Source of the DNA: Flavobacteriales bacterium
GTDB taxonomy: Bacteria > Bacteroidota > Bacteroidia > NS11-12g > UBA9320
Reading direction: 5' to 3'
Length of the DNA: 64,000 nucleotides
Assembly (NCBI GenBank): GCA_020635355.1
Contig: JACJZW010000002.1
Location: 372,001 to 436,000, forward strand
The translations under genes were made by a program, and so were the position numbers. Under the pieces are notes generated by a model that saw nothing but the letters and a program-made list of their open reading frames with translations, made no database searches and was not told the DNA's origin. Position 1 is the stretch's first letter, and every line of letters begins with the position of its first letter. Positions 63,014 through 64,000 of the stretch are shown piece after piece.

Positions 63014-64000
63014 ATGAAAACGATTAAAACACTCTCTCTCCTAGTTGGCGGGATCTTCTTTTCTTCAGTTGTATCAGCTCAGTCGGTTACCGGACTGAAG
63101 TGGAATACATCCGTTCAATCACAGGTTCAACTTGTGAAGTTAAATCCTACCAACGGTGATGTTTTAAGTCCCGTTAAATCTATCCAACTCCAGAGTGGAA
63201 CCAACTATATTCCTGGTACCATGCATCACGATGGTTCCAATGACCTGTTGTTCTTCATGACTGGAGCTCAAAACAACTTTCAAGGTTTCGTGACCAGCAA
63301 GCTTGTTCTTACCAGAGCATCCAGCGGAGAAGTTCTCAGAACCATGGATGTGACCGGATCGATGGCTCCATTTATTATCTCCGAGCGCAACGAACTCGGC
63401 TTCATCGGCACTGAACGTGAAAGCCACGGTTATGGAAATAACGACGACGTGATTTCTCTGAAGGTATTTGATTTGAATAAAGGCAAGGCTCGTGTGTCGG
63501 TAAAATTGCCTAACCTTTCATTTGCATCGGTTAATGCTCCATTTGTAGGTGATGCACCGCAAATGAATGGAACTAAATCAGCCGGTAAGCATTTGGCACT
63601 TAGCTCTACTTGTTACATCTCAGATTCGAAAGAAATTGTGTTCTCAGCTACGGATGTAATGGGCGTACAACGCTTGTTCAGAATTGATGTTGAATCAGGT
63701 GAACTCATCAACGCCCTTTCCCTGGATGTTGAGGTGTTGGATATGGCGTTTGATGCTGAAAGCAAAAAACTTCATGCACTTTACATTATTAAAGAAGTAT
63801 CAGGCAAAACCTACCTCGAAGTAGGAACTCTCAATATCAACAGCCGAATGATCACAGATGCTACTCGTATCCGCGAAATTGCCACTTCTGAATACCCGGT
63901 TATGGATGGTACGATCAAGGTTGGAGAATCCAGTGTTTATGTTTCCAAGCAAAACATGTCTGGCAAGCAGGAAATATACACGGTAGATCATGCTGATCAC
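63014..64000 (+). CDS. Secreted protein, 3' part beyond window
   Basis: Open frame from ATG 63014 to the window edge: 329 codons with no stop, so incomplete. Signal peptide about 1-22 ('LLVGGIFFSSVVSA'). The mature sequence ('GFIGTERESHGYGNNDD', 'VFDLNKGKARVSVKLPN', 'QRLFRIDVESGELINALSLDVEVLDMAFDAESKKLHALYII') alternates beta-strand pairs and D-x-x-S-G-E type turns, suggestive of a beta-propeller or NHL-like repeat protein. No catalytic motif is visible and the sorting signal, if any, lies downstream. A near-consensus TATTTTTA box is at 62981-62988. It is divergent from rpsA. Confidence 0.82.
   Translation, partial: MKTIKTLSLLVGGIFFSSVVSAQSVTGLKWNTSVQSQVQLVKLNPTNGDVLSPVKSIQLQSGTNYIPGTMHHDGSNDLLFFMTGAQNNFQGFVTSKLVLTRASSGEVLRTMDVTGSMAPFIISERNELGFIGTERESHGYGNNDDVISLKVFDLNKGKARVSVKLPNLSFASVNAPFVGDAPQMNGTKSAGKHLALSSTCYISDSKEIVFSATDVMGVQRLFRIDVESGELINALSLDVEVLDMAFDAESKKLHALYIIKEVSGKTYLEVGTLNINSRMITDATRIREIATSEYPVMDGTIKVGESSVYVSKQNMSGKQEIYTVDHADH

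Overview
The window looks like chromosomal core sequence of a Bacteroidota bacterium, most likely in or near the Flavobacteriales. The evidence is: two secreted PKD-type proteins with the gliding-motility-associated (type B) C-terminal domain exported by the type IX secretion system; promoters of the TTTG-N18-20-TAnnTTTG type; almost no Shine-Dalgarno sequences; the Bacteroidota-specific small protein DUF4295 beside rpmB-rpmG; BshC of the bacillithiol pathway; a GlmU-like protein of the Bacteroidota type; and a long, acidic S1 protein. Family or genus cannot be fixed from this sequence. I see no phage, insertion sequence, CRISPR array or tRNA gene.

Layout. 1-2830: end of an rRNA operon (23S lacking its 5' part, 5S, terminator). 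2.9-10.6 kb: uvrC-pabB, a TPR hybrid histidine kinase, a 2-oxoglutarate/Fe(II) oxygenase, a candidate 6S-like RNA and a Sir2 deacylase. 10.6-18.4 kb: MATE exporter with an outer-membrane barrel protein, a type IX-secreted PKD protein, an rRNA-type methyltransferase, a DEDD exonuclease and a LemA-TPM-TPM operon. 18.4-24.5 kb: a leftward block of amidohydrolase lipoprotein, BatA-type VWA protein, a dihydroorotase homologue lacking its metal-binding HxH, and a DPM-type glycosyltransferase. 24.6-31.9 kb: rightward genes for a methyltransferase, GatB, a TlpA-like lipoprotein, a PhoB/PhoR-type pair and DnaX. 31.9-43.4 kb: leftward genes for a 1233-residue PKD protein, enolase, CarA, a hydrolase, an RluA-type pseudouridine synthase, HisS and an LTA-synthase-like sulfatase. 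43.4-48.6 kb: bL31, GlmU-like protein, triosephosphate isomerase and two unrecognised envelope proteins. 48.6-62.8 kb: leftward genes for an OmpA/TSP3 protein, BshC, RimO, FtsY, DUF4295, bL33, bL28, GyrB, an ansA-pyrB-pyrR-EVE operon and ribosomal protein S1. The last kilobase holds the start of a secreted protein that runs off the end.

How the genes work together. The pyrimidine theme recurs: carA supplies carbamoyl phosphate, pyrB uses it with aspartate, ansA (overlapping pyrB) can make aspartate, pyrR may regulate, and the 19.4 kb dihydroorotase-like protein is probably non-catalytic. Much of the rest is translation and ribosome machinery (23S/5S, S1, bL28, bL31, bL33, RimO, HisS, GatB, RluA) plus envelope biogenesis.

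The most interesting non-coding signals are a promoter-hairpin-terminator unit at 9716-9922 that looks like a 6S-type RNA; a set of genes whose TAnnTTTG box ends only 4-10 nt before the start codon, implying leaderless or near-leaderless mRNAs; and a strong Shine-Dalgarno sequence before the TTG start of rpsA, in a window where such sites are otherwise absent.
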